Under the pieces are notes generated by a model. It saw only the letters and a program-made list of their open reading frames with translations, did no database searches and was not told the DNA's origin. A DNA stretch of 64,000 nt from Asterias amurensis (taxonomy: Eukaryota > Echinodermata > Asteroidea > Forcipulatida > Asteriidae), in contig NC_092665.1 of assembly GCF_032118995.1 (NCBI RefSeq), positions 13,946,012-14,010,011 on the forward strand. The letters run 5' to 3'. The translations under genes were made by a program, and so were the position numbers. Below, piece after piece: positions 1 to 10,827 of the stretch (positions are counted from its first letter, which is position 1; each line of letters opens with the position of its first letter).

Positions 1-36
1 AGTAATCCTTCACAGAAACCCTGATGAAGAGTTCCA

Positions 37-170
37 GCCGTTGATTTCACCAAACTCTTCCTAACTTTGGGTTTAATCTTAGGACTTAGGATGAGTTAAG
101 TTCCGTAACCATTATAGACGTTAGTACGCATCGAGATAGGATTAATCCTAGCGATTTGTGAAATCGGCTG
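37..170. repeat. Foldback element, GATTTCAC-end family, degenerate
   Basis: The left end carries gatttcacc and the right end gtgaaatcggct, so the ends are inverted. Between them lie diverged blocks of the TAGGATTA and CCTAACTT type. The same ends and inner blocks recur at 10713-10827, 35499-35640 and 41000-41110. It is a short non-coding foldback repeat; nothing in it codes for protein. Confidence 0.55.
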
Positions 171-534
171 TATTTAAAAGAAAACCCCAAAAGAACAACA
201 GCCTAATCTCTCTGTCAACAAGGCTACAATCATTCAGAATTCCTAAGGGTGTGTGGGTTCGAATCCAATCCGAGAAACAGTTCACTTCGAAGTAATGTGG
301 ATGTAAGAAGATGCAACTTCGTATGTTATGATTATAAGTCAAGCTTTATTCCAGATAATGAGAGTTGACTGTTACATGCGGGCGGCCATGTTATAAGGTG
401 ATACAATGCATTATGGGAAGTAAACACTAGACTTGAGTCAGTCTGCTTATGGCATACTGCTCATGTGGATGTAATAAAAATAAAGTGCTTCGTGCCCCAA
501 AAGTTTATTCTGAGAAGCGTTCACCACCGTACTC

Positions 535-895
535 CTTTGGTATTTGTCAAAGACCAGTATTATCCGTTGGTGTATCCCAACATATAATGCATAAAATAAC
601 AAATCTGTGAAAAATCTGGACTACTTGGTCATTGAAGTTGCAAGAGAATAATACAATAAAACACACCCTTGTTGCAAATTTGTGTGATTTCAGATGCATA
701 AAAGAGGCTCCATCAAAAGTCTTTTATAAGATTCAAAATCAAAGTGAAAAATTACCTCTTTCCCCAAAACTACATTACTTCAGAGGAAGCAATTTCTCAC
801 AAGACTTTATACTATCAACAGGCTCTCTCCATTGCTCATTTCTTAGTTAGTTTTTATGCCAACAATTATTTACCAATAGTGTCCAGTGCCTTTAA
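535..895 (-). repeat. MITE-1 copy (TIR element, about 360 bp)
   Basis: The right end reads ccaatagtgtccagtgcctttaa, the inverted terminal repeat of the most abundant family in this window. Typical inner landmarks are present: the block around caaagaccag, the ataacaaa/tgtgaaaa block, the cagagggagc-like block and the ctccattgctc block. It faces the next copy at 951-1335 across about 55 bases. It has no coding capacity, so it is a non-autonomous element. Confidence 0.75.
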
Positions 896-950
896 GTGAG
901 GGGTCCGTCAATTATAACAGGGAAAACCTCCTCAGCAGACAAAAGCTTAA

Positions 951-1335
951 AGGCAGTGGACACTGGTAATTACTCAAAATAATAATTTATCCATAAAACC
1001 TTACTTGGTAATGAGTAATGGAGAGCTATTGATAGTATAAAACATTGTGAGAAACGGCTCCCTCTGAAGTGGCGTAGTTTTCGAGAAAGTTAGTAATTTT
1101 CCACGCATTTGATTTCGAGACCTCAGAATTAGATTTTGAGGTCTCGAAATCAAGCCTCTGAAAGCACACAACTTCGTGTGACAAGGGTGTTTTTTCTTTC
1201 ATCATTATCTCGCAACTTCGTCGACCAACTGAGCACAAATTTTCACAGGTAGGTTATTTAATGCTTATGTTGATATACACCAACTGAGAAGACTGGTCTT
1301 TGACAATTACCAATAGTGTCCAGTGTCTTTAAGGC
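951..1335 (+). repeat. MITE-1 copy, near complete
   Basis: It starts with aaaggcagtggacactggtaa and ends with the inverted form ccaatagtgtccagtgtcttta. The interior has a second, internal inverted repeat in which gatttcgagacctca is followed by tgaggtctcgaaatca. The RNA would fold both at its ends and in its middle. Related copies lie at 41383-41757, 59120-59500 and 63392-63700. Confidence 0.8.
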
Positions 1336-2046
1336 ATGAGATCAATACTGTAACATCGCCAGCTGTCCAGGGAAGGTTTACTTAACCCAGTTCGTTTGTT
1401 TTAACCCAGTTCATTTGTCTTTTTTGTCAGCCACTGCTCAAGTCTAAATTACAAATGCGCTGAACGTTGATGTAAATGAATGAGTGCATTAACAACGAAC
1501 TTGAATGAGCGCATTTTGATCAATGAATGAGTGAGAAATGTATCCAACTGGAAAATCTACCTCAGGTCTCGTACATCTGGGGTTTCGTTAACCGCTTCTT
1601 TCCTTTCAAACAGGAAGGATCATGTTTTTTTAAACAGTTTCAGTTACATAAATTACATGTGTAATTTTACAAAATTAGAAGTTTGTGATAAATCTGCTCT
1701 AAGCTTTCTATAGTCCTAATTGGCGAGTAAGTTTTGTTACTGTGTAGTCCACCATATTGCAACACGAATTACTGGAGAAGAGACATCTCTATCAAACAAC
1801 CACCAAGATTTGGTGATACTTAAGCTTGTTTTGTTACAGTGTACATGTACATGTAGTCGACAATGAGCAAGTTTGAGTGGGCACATTTTAGTTGACCCGT
1901 GATTAACTACTGATGAACAGCAACGTACATGTTGCAACACTAATTACTGGAGAAGCGATCTGCATTGCACAAACATCTGGATTCATAGACTTGCTCAGTC
2001 CCTCTGAACCCGTCGATGTTGTACCCTCAAATGGCTACTAACCAGG
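1336..2046. other. No gene recognised
   Basis: AT-rich sequence with short open frames only. A diverged duplication (ttgcaacac / attactggagaag) occurs around 1756-1775 and 1930-1950. No splice-flanked coding exon, tRNA or known RNA gene was seen. Confidence 0.5.
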
Positions 2047-2287
2047 ATCTAATTTCATAGAGCTGCTAAGCACAACAAGTTTTGCTAGGCATGAAATGTT
2101 TGCCTTGACATGAAAACAGGATTTCCCAACCAAATTTCTATGTGATTTTCAAGATAAGCATACAACAGCTGAATACCAGTAACTAATGCAACAAAGTGAA
2201 AATTCGGTTGGTAATCTTGTTTTTATCAGAGAAGAAATTTCATGCTAAGCAAATTTTTGTGCTTAGCAGCTCTATGAAATTTGGCCC
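2047..2287. repeat. MITE-2 foldback copy
   Basis: The left end is atttcatagagctgctaagc and the right end is gcttagcagctctatgaaat, a close inverted match. The family ends are GGGCCCAATTTCATAGAGCT and its complement. Other copies lie at 6377-6580, 40109-40356 and 62807-63012. Confidence 0.8.
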
Positions 2288-2444
2288 AGATTCGTAAACT
2301 TCCCTCCAAGCAGTCCCTCGGTGCCCTTCTCTGCACTCTCAGCTCTGGGTGTATATGGTAATATCTACATTTCTTTTAGAAAAAAAAAAGAGAGGGGGGA
2401 ATACAAAATACGGAACTGACCCCCGGTAGTACAGTTTGTTACGA

Positions 2445-2690
2445 TCTTATAAGCTAAAGTAGTGGTCCCAGCCTATTTCTATACCGTCCGCCCAGGTAAT
2501 CGTTAATAAGCAGGACAGTTCTTTTCAGAACTGAGAAATCTCCCGAACAATCTACTCCGCTGTAGTAGAATTAAGCAAGAAAGTTCTCTTAGAACAAACT
2601 CTACCTGGCAAGTAGATACACACATGGTGTTACCGCAAACTAAATATATATATTGATACCTCACCATGCAATGCCTCAAATCCTATATTC
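2445..2690 (-). repeat. Repeat E copy (contains cagttcttttcagaactg)
   Basis: This stretch is an inverted match to 51370-51625. Shared blocks in order are the cctatttctataccgtccgcc block, the cagttcttttcagaactgag block, the tctactccgctg block, the agaacaaactctacctgg block and the atggtgttaccgcaaac block. The last block also ends the foldback at 53590-53825, so the repeats are related. Confidence 0.6.
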
Positions 2691-3420
2691 TTTTTCTTAG
2701 AGCAAAAAAACAAAATGGAATTCCGTTTTAAAACGGAGGGACCACATCCCCGTAAATATTATGTTGTACTTTGGGTCTGGTAAACTACAGGAAAACTTGA
2801 CTTTCTAAAAAGTAAGTAACCATTTTAAACCTGGTTAACTTCAGGATAAATGAAGTTTTAAAAACTGTGGTTGTTATTTTAAAAAAGTAGTCATGTACTC
2901 AACAATCTCTCATCACGTAAGTTCACACAAAAATCTTTTTTTCTTTTTCTGTATGTGAGCCCCAAAGTAAATACAATCTAAACATGTCCATCAATTTATG
3001 ATGGTAAAGGCAAGTTTCTACATGTAGTACCTACTAACGGCAACGACAAGGAAATACACACCTTTTTTATTTACCCAACAGTCGATCTATCATTAATGAT
3101 TGATTTCTCACCTAGGTGAAGTTGACACTTGTACAATTATGACAAGTGCACTTTTTGCCGACCAGATGGCCTGAGTACAACAGGTAAGCTGAACTTTTTT
3201 TGGTGGTTTTTGTTTGCGAAAAAGAGGGTGGCGCATAAAAAGCCACAAACTTAGGAAGGGTAAAATAATGATAGACCTGGGATTTCAAAAAACGTATTGT
3301 AAAAGTTGACATAGTGTCAGTCATTGAATTTAATTGTCGTTGTCGAGGGCGCTTTCATTTTGCAAAGAGCGCTTCCTAAAGGTTTATTCTTAAAAGTCTA
3401 TGTGGAGGTTTGGAAGGGGC
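2691..3420. other. No gene recognised
   Basis: AT-rich sequence without a convincing exon, RNA gene or intact repeat. Open frames here are short and carry no recognisable domain. Confidence 0.45.
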
Positions 3421-3469
3421 ACAAAGGCCAACACCATGGTCTCTGTGGCATCCATATTTAAACTTAAGA

Positions 3470-3677
3470 GATAAAAATGGCGCTTTGTATCCTTTGGCAA
3501 AAGGCGCGTTATAAATATGGTTATTATTATTGTTATTATTAATGGAAGAACAAACACCATTGTCACACAAAGTTGTGTGCTTTCAGATGCTTGATTTTGG
3601 GACTTACTTGTTACCAAGTAAGTTTTTATGCTAACAATTATTTTGGGTAACTACCAATAGTGTCCGTGCCTTTTAAG
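3470..3677. repeat. SINE tail fragment followed by MITE-1 right half
   Basis: At 3505-3540 a gcgcgttataaatatgg block followed by TTATTATTATTG resembles the 3' tail of the SINE seen intact at 35001-35413. From about 3541 the sequence matches the right half of MITE-1 (caaagttgtgtgctttcag, aagtttttatgctaacaatt, accaatagtgtccg). Both are truncated. Confidence 0.5.
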
Positions 3678-3689
3678 AGGAATATCAAT

Positions 3690-4590
3690 TCCTATCTTCA
3701 GCTTTCCCGAGCCATGTTTCATCTTAAATGTTTCCCTCATTTTCATTTTCATTTCATTTCATCTTATAAGCATCACATTTCATGTCCCACAGGCTCAATT
3801 AGATGTGATTAACAATCAGTAAATAGCATTATCGTAAAAACATTAAGAAAATTACAACTTTGGGTTAAACTAAAAAAATAAAAATAATAACAAGATATCG
3901 ATCAGATGTAGAGTTTACCACATACAATTGTCTTAATTCAAAATTAATGTAATGATTTATCCCAAGTTATAAAAACCCAGATTATGGCGGAATTTCACGC
4001 TTCCTTTCAGCATCTCAATTTCCATGAAATTACTTTGTGGAGCGAATGTAATCTCTGATTCATAAGCAACAGATCAATCGCCATGGCAATATGTCAACAC
4101 CTACGCAATAATACGCCCTGTCATTACGCTCTACCTGTCACGCTAATTTCACTCAAACCCAAAGGTGGCTAAAGTAGGAGGCGTTATTGTGAACAAGGGT
4201 CCCATTACTAGGTTAGACTAGAGAATGGACGAGACAGTGTAGATACATGGTTAGAATGTACGAGCCGAAGGCGAGGACATTGTAGTCACGAATCTACACT
4301 TTAGAGTTTATTCTTTGACTTAAAGCCATTATACAATTTTGGAACAGACAAAAAAAAAAAAAAGTTCACAGATTTACAAATAACTTACAGGGTTTACAGA
4401 AGGTACATGTAATGTTGAAAGACTTCTCTTGAAATATTATTCCATGAAATGCTTTACTTTTTGAGAAAACATTAAAACAATTATCAGTTCTCGATAGCGA
4501 GAATTACGGATTTATTTTAAACACATGTGATGACACGGCGAAACGTTCGGAAACAAGGGCGGGTTTTCCCGTTATGTTCTCCCTACTCCG
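3690..4590. other. No gene recognised
   Basis: AT-rich DNA. Around 4220-4310 the pair agacagtgtagatac and gaatctacactttag suggests a small imperfect inverted repeat. No exon, tRNA or known non-coding RNA is evident. Confidence 0.4.
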
Positions 4591-4594
4591 ATGA

Positions 4595-4706
4595 CCGATT
4601 GAGCCTAAATTTTCACAGGTTTGTTATTTTTTATATAAGTTGTGATGTACACAAAGTGTGGGCCTTGGACAATACTGTTTACCGAAAGTGTCCAATGGCT
4701 TTAAGA
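4595..4706 (-). repeat. MITE-1 fragment
   Basis: Only about 110 bases remain: the aaattttcacaggtttgtta block, a diverged acaccaagtg-like block and a terminal accgaaagtgtccaatggcttta that is a mutated TIR. Confidence 0.5.
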
Positions 4707-5133
4707 GTTTATTCTTTGAGTTAAACTATTTTCCCCATTGATTATGTTTACAGTTTCAATAAAATAGATTTCTCAATAATGACAATTATTAGTCTATCTA
4801 ATTTCGAGTACTGTGTGAATAAAACGGAGGTCATATTTTATAACTATCTTACAAAAAGGACCCTCAAAAGAGTCCAGTAACATCCAGACGAGGGAAGAGG
4901 GTAATACATTTTTTGAAATAATTTTTTAATCTTTGTACAAAGATCTGAGCGCATAGAGAGAAAGCATGCGAGCTCGAAAACTTACAAGCATGAAGCCCAA
5001 TATTTTAAAACTTATCTTTGGTTTTAAAGGCCCTATTCTGCAAACTGGAGCAAAATTAAAGGGTTTTTTATCTTCATTTTGTTTTGAGTTTGATCTTAAT
5101 TTTTTTATTATTATTTTTTTTACTATTTTTTTC

Positions 5134-5151
5134 GGGGGGGGGGGGGGGGGG
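5134..5151. repeat. Homopolymer of 18 G
   Basis: An uninterrupted run of 18 G. It is one of about eleven G or C runs of at least 12 bases in the window. Confidence 0.95.
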
Positions 5152-5654
5152 CAAAAATAATGAATTTTTATTTTTTCTCTAGTGAAAAATCCCAACGAGA
5201 TTCCGGTTGAAAACAGAGAAATCTTATCCTTGTTTGTACAGTGTACTGTTGCCTCCGCGTTTTTCTCTATAAAAGTACTTATTATTATTACAAAGACTAG
5301 AGACGACGAACATCGATTAAAAATTATGAATATTATATGTGGCACACCCACAGATACCAGGTTTTGCCCATCTACAGGTTGCTTTACAAAGGATGCCCAG
5401 ACTTACAACAACTGTCTGTATAGTCTGAGGAGTTCACATTCCAAATCTTGTGACTATAGCAAGCCACATTAACGGCCATTAATCTAACTCGCAGAAAAAA
5501 CTGCTTAACAAATTTCTTTGCTTTTAGCAAAAATTGAGTCAGGGCACCAGCCACAACAATGCAAACTTAATGTAATTTGGGCTGGTATTCTTTTTCTGCC
5601 AAGCAATACTATTCTGTGTATGTGCTAAGCAAGTTTTTGTGCTAACATGCTTTA

Positions 5655-5835
5655 AGGCCTGGTCATACAGACCTCGATAATGTGAACGAAAACTTGATCA
5701 ATACAAGCCCTCGATTGGCTGAATAAGCGTGTGCGTATTCTGTGCGAAGCAATTCAACCAATAGAGTGCCTCCTTTTTGCATCATTATCGTTATTGTTAT
5801 CGTTGCAGTGGGGCAGGGCCCTGTACAGAAGTCTT
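5655..5835. repeat. Foldback element, diverged
   Basis: The left side has aaggcctggtcatacagacctcgataa and the right side cgttattgttatcgttgcag. Between them is a caaccaatagagtgcctcc block. The same architecture (GAGTCACACTGCAG left, tattggttgaatcgc inside, atcgaggcctgtgtgac right) appears at 49976-50142. Confidence 0.45.
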
Positions 5836-5973
5836 GACAGACATGGTTTAATGAGGTAAAAACCTTGGTATGTATGTGGGCGGATCTGCAAACAACATTC
5901 ACTGCATTTGGCCAATACATCAAATTCCATATCTCTTAATCATTGCGAACATTTGTATTTCTTTTCTGTAAAA

Positions 5974-6225
5974 CTAAGTCAAGAAGTGTTGCAAGTGAGT
6001 GGGTGATAACTTAGCTGACGAAAGACTACATACATCTCCAGTTTTCAGAAATATGTTTTTTTTCTTCTCTTGAATTGTTGAAATTGGTGTTCTTCGAAAG
6101 GTTTGGGGGTAATTATGGTTATAATTATCTAAATGTATGTTTCTGTTTAAAAGTAGGGTCATAGATCGGTTTTTGTCAATGGACAAATGACACTAGTTTA
6201 AAGACCACATTCAGGCATTACCAAA
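5974..6225. other. No gene recognised
   Basis: AT-rich stretch with only short open frames; nothing identifiable. Confidence 0.4.
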
Positions 6226-6237
6226 AATTGTGGTGTA

Positions 6238-6330
6238 ACAACTCAGCGTTTCGATCAGTATGCTCTGATTGTCTTTATAGGATTTGAAATTTGAGTAAAG
6301 TTTGCTGTAACACCATGTACAAGAGTAGGA
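6238..6330 (-). repeat. Repeat F fragment with hammerhead-like hairpin
   Basis: cgtttcgatcagtatgctct is followed by a short imperfect complement, and then a gtttgctgtaacaccatgt block. The same blocks in the same order occur in the better preserved copy at 53590-53825. Confidence 0.5.
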
Positions 6331-6376
6331 TTTGAAACTTTGCATGATTGCGAACCCCTATAGTAAAAGGCCCATC

Positions 6377-6580
6377 AGGGCCCAATTTAATAGAGCTGCT
6401 AAGCAAAACAATTTGCTTAGCATGAAATTTCTCCCTTGATAAAAACAGGATTACCAACCAACAGCAAACAACAGCTGAATACCAGTAACAAGCAACATGA
6501 AACAATTAGAAATTTTGTTGGTAATCCCGTTTTCATGCTTAGCAAATTTTTGAGCTGAGCAGCTCTATGAAGTTGGGCCA
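6377..6580. repeat. MITE-2 foldback copy
   Basis: The ends are gggcccaatttaatagagctgc and gagcagctctatgaagttggg, inverted. The interior has the family blocks acaacagctgaataccagta and ttttgttggtaatcc. Confidence 0.8.
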
Positions 6581-6893
6581 AGGTAAGTGTTAAGAACCAA
6601 AGTAAACCGCGGCAAGGCAGAAACTTTTAGCTTAAACTGGAACATCACAAAGCATTATATACCAAAAACCACAGTAAAACCCAGGAGTACATGCAAATAC
6701 CATGGGCTTAGAACTCTTATGCCCCGACCATGAAACTTCAGGATTATGAGACCAATCGACTGGCTCCTTTACAAGATGACCTATTTTCACAGTGATCACA
6801 AGCATGCCCGTAGGGTACATGACAATGATATGCCTCACCTTCAATGGGATACATTCAATCGGAGCTTCATAGAAAAGTATTTCACTAAAGTTT

Positions 6894-7186
6894 CTGATAA
6901 TGGTATTCAATTAAATTCTATATTTTTAGAACTACCAGCCACAAGTGCGTGCATGGAAAGTCTGTAGACACTGCTCCAAAACAACAATTTTTTTTTTTTT
7001 ACAAAGTCTTTAAAATAACAAAACAACAATTTTTTTTTTTTTTTACAAAGTCTTTAAAATAACTGATAATGGTATTCAATTACGTTTTACATTATAACTG
7101 CCAGCCACAAGTGTGTGGACAGAAAGTCGGTTGATACAGCTTCAATGCAACAATTTTTGTATCCACAAAGTCTTTAAAATAACTGA
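6894..7186. repeat. Local tandem duplication with poly-T tracts
   Basis: The block ctgataatggtattcaatta starts at 6894 and again at 7063. The block that ends tacaaagtctttaaaataac occurs three times (about 7000-7019, 7044-7063 and 7165-7183), each after a poly-T or T-rich run. Two unit sizes are nested, about 169 and 44 bases. Confidence 0.85.
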
Positions 7187-7344
7187 AAAAGTGCATGGAA
7201 CCCATTTCCACAAGTGGCATAAAATTAAGACCAACAATCAGAGTCAAGGTTTTAGCAAGGATTTGGAGTCCAACTGGATATTGTTCTCTTACAATACATA
7301 CTATGTATAAAATGACAGACAAAACAGAGTTGTGGGGACTTGCT

Positions 7345-7512
7345 GTAGACCTTATGCATTGACGTCATCCAGACACCATCTTAGAGGTATAAAACGATGA
7401 CAAAAAACTCAAAACGCTCAGATTTGTACGCGTGGCGCACAGGTTTGGCCAATGAACGGCTGGTTTTTTACCTCAAGGGCGCCCTACTGATATGACATCA
7501 TGTGCATAGACC
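7345..7512. repeat. Foldback element (tagaccttatgcattgacgtc ends)
   Basis: The left end tagaccttatgcattgacg pairs with the right end tgacatcatgtgcatagacc. It directly abuts a second foldback that shares the tagacct motif. A related element sits at 44455-44612. Confidence 0.6.
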
Positions 7513-7659
7513 TTTTCGCAAATACCGGGGCGCACGCGTAAAGCTTGGAATTAGGTGCATTGTGGTCTAGCTGGTATCCAAATTTGATCCATATATATCC
7601 CACAATGCACCTCCTTCAACAGTCTGCGCTTGCGCATTGGTATTTGCAACAAGGTCTAT
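7507..7659. repeat. Foldback element (tagaccttttcgcaaatacc ends)
   Basis: The left end tagaccttttcgcaaatacc is matched by ggtatttgcaacaaggtcta at the right. An inner pair, aggtgcattgtgg and ccacaatgcacct (about 7553 and 7600), extends the stem. Confidence 0.75.
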
Positions 7660-7667
7660 AAGGTCTA

Positions 7668-8060
7668 TGGTTGTTCTATTATTCCATTTTCTGAAGAATA
7701 CCCTTGTGGGAACTCAGTTTCATCAAAGAGAAAAACATTGTGGGGACATTTTGTTCTAAGTGTTAAAGTCCCTTCTGTATGCACCAGAACAAGTGTACAA
7801 GCATCAGCCTATCCCAGCGGTCTTGGATGGGATCGTTGGCCAAGTGAAACATATAATTCTTTTATCAAACGAGGGCGCTGTTGTAGCCACCAGTTGCCAA
7901 GCACTTCTGCCAGACAATCAACAATGTATTATTTGCACAAGAAACCTCACAGACAGGTTGCCAACCAATATAAAAGGCCCCACTTTAAACCTCTGCCCTA
8001 AAAAAAAAAGTCCAGGGGTGAAGCCAGGTAGACTTTTCCCGCAGTTAATTTAGGCGGCAA
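7668..8060 (+). other. Open stretch of uncertain coding status
   Basis: One plus-strand frame stays open from 7760 to 8053 and would encode 97 residues with unremarkable composition. No domain is recognised, clear splice signals are lacking, and foldbacks lie immediately to the left. I treat it as unassigned; it could be a decayed repeat. Confidence 0.15.
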
Positions 8061-8370
8061 CCGTTGACAACAAAATCTGTGGTTCATCTCTTTAAATAAC
8101 CCATGACACCCACAACAATTGCTGTGGTGCTCTTTGCGGTTGCTGTGGTGGCCTTAAAAAAGTTCCAGATACAAATTTACATTTTCCTCATAGAAGTTCC
8201 CCCATACCAGAGGAAAATTGCTGTGCCCCTTCAAGTTCACTGGCTTTAACATTATCTCAAAAAAGCTATCTTTTTTTGCAATCTGTATGTGCTTTGGTTT
8301 CGGTAAGCTGTATGATGAAAAAGAAGCTTTGCATAAGGTCCCTCCTTATTATTAAACAGATAATTTATGT

Positions 8371-8737
8371 TAAAGGATTGGGGTGCTTTTTGTAACACTA
8401 AGTCCACAGATTCACATTAAACTTACACTGTTTGAATATAATGATAGTACAAAGCATACCTTAAAATATTAGTTGCTGAGGTGCAGTAGTTTTTGAGAAA
8501 TGAGTAAAACAAGGTTATGAAAATACCGTTTTTACATGCTAAAAAAAATTTCATCTCATGATCACCGAGACAAAAATTATTTTCATGACATTGTTTTACT
8601 CATTTCTCAAAAACTACAGCACCTCAGCAAGTAATATTTTGAGGGAAGCTTGCTACTATCATTATCTTCAAACTGTGTAAGTTTAATGTAAATCTGTGGA
8701 CATTATGCTTTTTTGTCCTACAAAAAGTACATTTAAC
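8371..8737. repeat. MITE-3 long foldback
   Basis: Left-arm blocks (tttttgtaacactaagtccacag, gctgaggtgcagtag, tttttgagaaatgagtaaaac) recur inverted in the right arm (gttttactcatttctcaaaa, ctacagcacctcagca, tgtggacattatgc). A half copy lies at 13920-14130 and a fragment at 62330-62412. Confidence 0.8.
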
Positions 8738-9105
8738 AGCATTTATGAACTTGTAGCCCGGTAGAATTACCAGCAGGCCACTGTTCTGGGGAAAGTTAGC
8801 AGGGAGAAAAAGTAGAACTATTTTACCCCTTTTTGGAAAAACATAACAAACTAACAATTGTTGAAAACAGAATAACAAACACATTTTTAAGATTGATTTT
8901 TTTTTGCTGGAATATAAGTGGTTTATTCAATTGTCTCATAAAAACTTCCATACATTTTACACTTGTAAACAAATATATTTATTACTTTGAAACAAATTTT
9001 AATCAAAATTCTTACACAGGGAAAATTACCACAAAGTAAAAAACTGAAAATTATTTAGCATTAATTGGCCAGCTGACTGCCATAAATGGGAGCACCCTAC
9101 AGTAC

Positions 9106-9427
9106 TTAAAGACAATGGACACTCTATTGGTAATTGTCAAAGACCACTCTTCTCACTTGGTGTATCTCAACATAATGCATACAATTTTCTTCCTTGAAGC
9201 CCTTAACCCAGAGTGGCTTTTAGCCTTGTTTTGGGCGAACTTGCATAAATAAATTGTTGCAAGAAGTCATGTGCTTTCAGATGCTTGAATTTGAGACCTC
9301 AGCTACAGAGGGAGCCGTTTCTCACAATGTATTATACAATCAATAGCTCCCCATTGCTTGTTACCAAGTAAGTTTTTATGCTACAATTATTTTTTAATAA
9401 CTACCAATAGTGTCCGGTGCCTTTAAC
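9106..9427. repeat. MITE-1 copy, internally deleted
   Basis: It begins ttaaagacaatggacactc and ends accaatagtgtccggtgcctttaa. A segment resembling aacccagagtggctttta is present in the interior and appears again at 48990-49015 in the opposite orientation. Confidence 0.7.
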
Positions 9428-10015
9428 TGCAAATCAAACCATTGTTAAAGAGAATTGAAACTGAGCGTCAAACCATGGTTCAGCGAACCCAGTAATCCAC
9501 TGGAATAAAACATGTAATTTAAAACCACAGACGCAAACAATCAATCTAAATTCTTCACAACGAATATGAAATTGAATTTTAAACTCGTAAAACTACCAAC
9601 CAGATGGCATTCATTTCTACCGCAGAATTACAACAAATTACAAAAAAAAACTGTACTTCATTGGTAGGAATATTAATTATCCTTGTCTTTTCGGTAATTT
9701 TCGAAAGCTCACTGTGAGGCTCACTATTTATTCAAGAGCAACACACAATTATCTTGAAAAATATCCACTTTTGAAACTCCTTGACAAAGATTCTTTGAAC
9801 CCAAAAAGCACTTCCACAACAGGGTACATTGTACATGTACATAAAAAGGCCTACGAATCATACATAACTTTTTGTTTTGAAAAGGACTGTTTTTTTTTTT
9901 TTTTTTTTTTTATTTTTATGGCCAAGATTTCGGATACTTAAAAGTGGATTCCTGCAAATGATGTACTGTTCCTTTACTCGTGTAGAGAACGATAAAAGTT
10001 ACATTTATTTAGATC
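9428..10015. other. No gene recognised
   Basis: AT-rich DNA. A T run near 9892-9911 is its main feature, and a small tacattgtacatgtac palindrome lies near 9830. No coding signal was found. Confidence 0.4.
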
Positions 10016-10019
10016 CAGC

Positions 10020-10196
10020 GACCAAAATCATAGAGCTTCTTTGTTTAATTCGTTCACGATTTTCTGCTGCTTATGAACTAAGCAGGACACCAGTGGTATT
10101 GTGACTGGTCACCAGGTTACCTTATTCTGGTAAGCAAAACTGTTTTATGCTTAGCTACTTGTTGTTGTGCTTGCGCAGCTCTATGAAATTGGGCTC
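10020..10196. repeat. MITE-2 fragment, diverged
   Basis: The right end gcgcagctctatgaaattggg matches the MITE-2 terminus, and atcatagagcttctttg at the left is its decayed partner. Confidence 0.5.
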
Positions 10197-10235
10197 CTGT
10201 GTACAAGCATAGGGCAATGGTGCGAGTTGTTCTTG

Positions 10236-10587
10236 TTAAAGTGAAGGTACACGTTTGGTAATTGTCAAAGACCAGTTTTCTCACTTGGTGTATCCCAACA
10301 TAAGCGTACAATAACAAGCCTGTGAAAATTGGAGCTAAATTGATCATCGAAGTTGCGAGAAAATGATGAGATGTTGTGACGAATTTGTGTGCTTTCAGAT
10401 AGGAATAAAAAACTTCTTATTATTTTAGTGAGAAACTACCTCTTTCTCAAAATCTATGCTACTTCAGAGGGAGCCGTTTCTCACACTGTGTTATACTATC
10501 AACAGCTCTCCAATGCTCGTTACCAAGTCAGTTTTTAAGTTAACATTTGTTTTGAGTAATTATCAAACGTGTACCTTCCCTTTAATA
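10236..10587. repeat. MITE-1 relative with different terminal repeats
   Basis: Interior blocks match MITE-1 (caaagaccagttttctcac, cagagggagccgtttctcac, agctctccaatgctc). The terminal inverted repeats differ: GAAGGTACACGTTTGGTAAT at the left, with its complement attatcaaacgtgtaccttc at the right. Confidence 0.75.
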
Positions 10588-10712
10588 CGTAAAACAAAAC
10601 AAATTCAAAATACAAATTACTTCAATTCAAGGTTTGCTTGTTTTCAGCATCTCCATCACATGCAGGCAGGCAAAATTCTGCACTTTGTCCAACAACAAAA
10701 AGTGCCCGGGTG

Positions 10713-10827
10713 GATTTCACAAAGAGTTACATGTAAGACTCCTAGGACTAGTCCCAAGTTAGGACTAGTCCCAAGTTAGGACTAATCCCAAGTTAGGACT
10801 AGTCCCATCTCTTTGTGAAATCGGCCC
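10713..10827. repeat. Foldback element, GATTTCAC-end family, with internal tandem repeat
   Basis: The ends are gatttcacaaagag and ctctttgtgaaatc. The centre is a short tandem of the 15-base unit aggactagtcccaagtt repeated about four times, itself partly palindromic. Confidence 0.85.

Noticed and set aside
4926..5351. 141-codon minus-strand open frame with a proline run
   Set aside because: The proline run is only the 18-G homopolymer read backwards. The rest is Ile/Lys/Phe-rich, as expected from AT-rich non-coding DNA, and there is no splice context.
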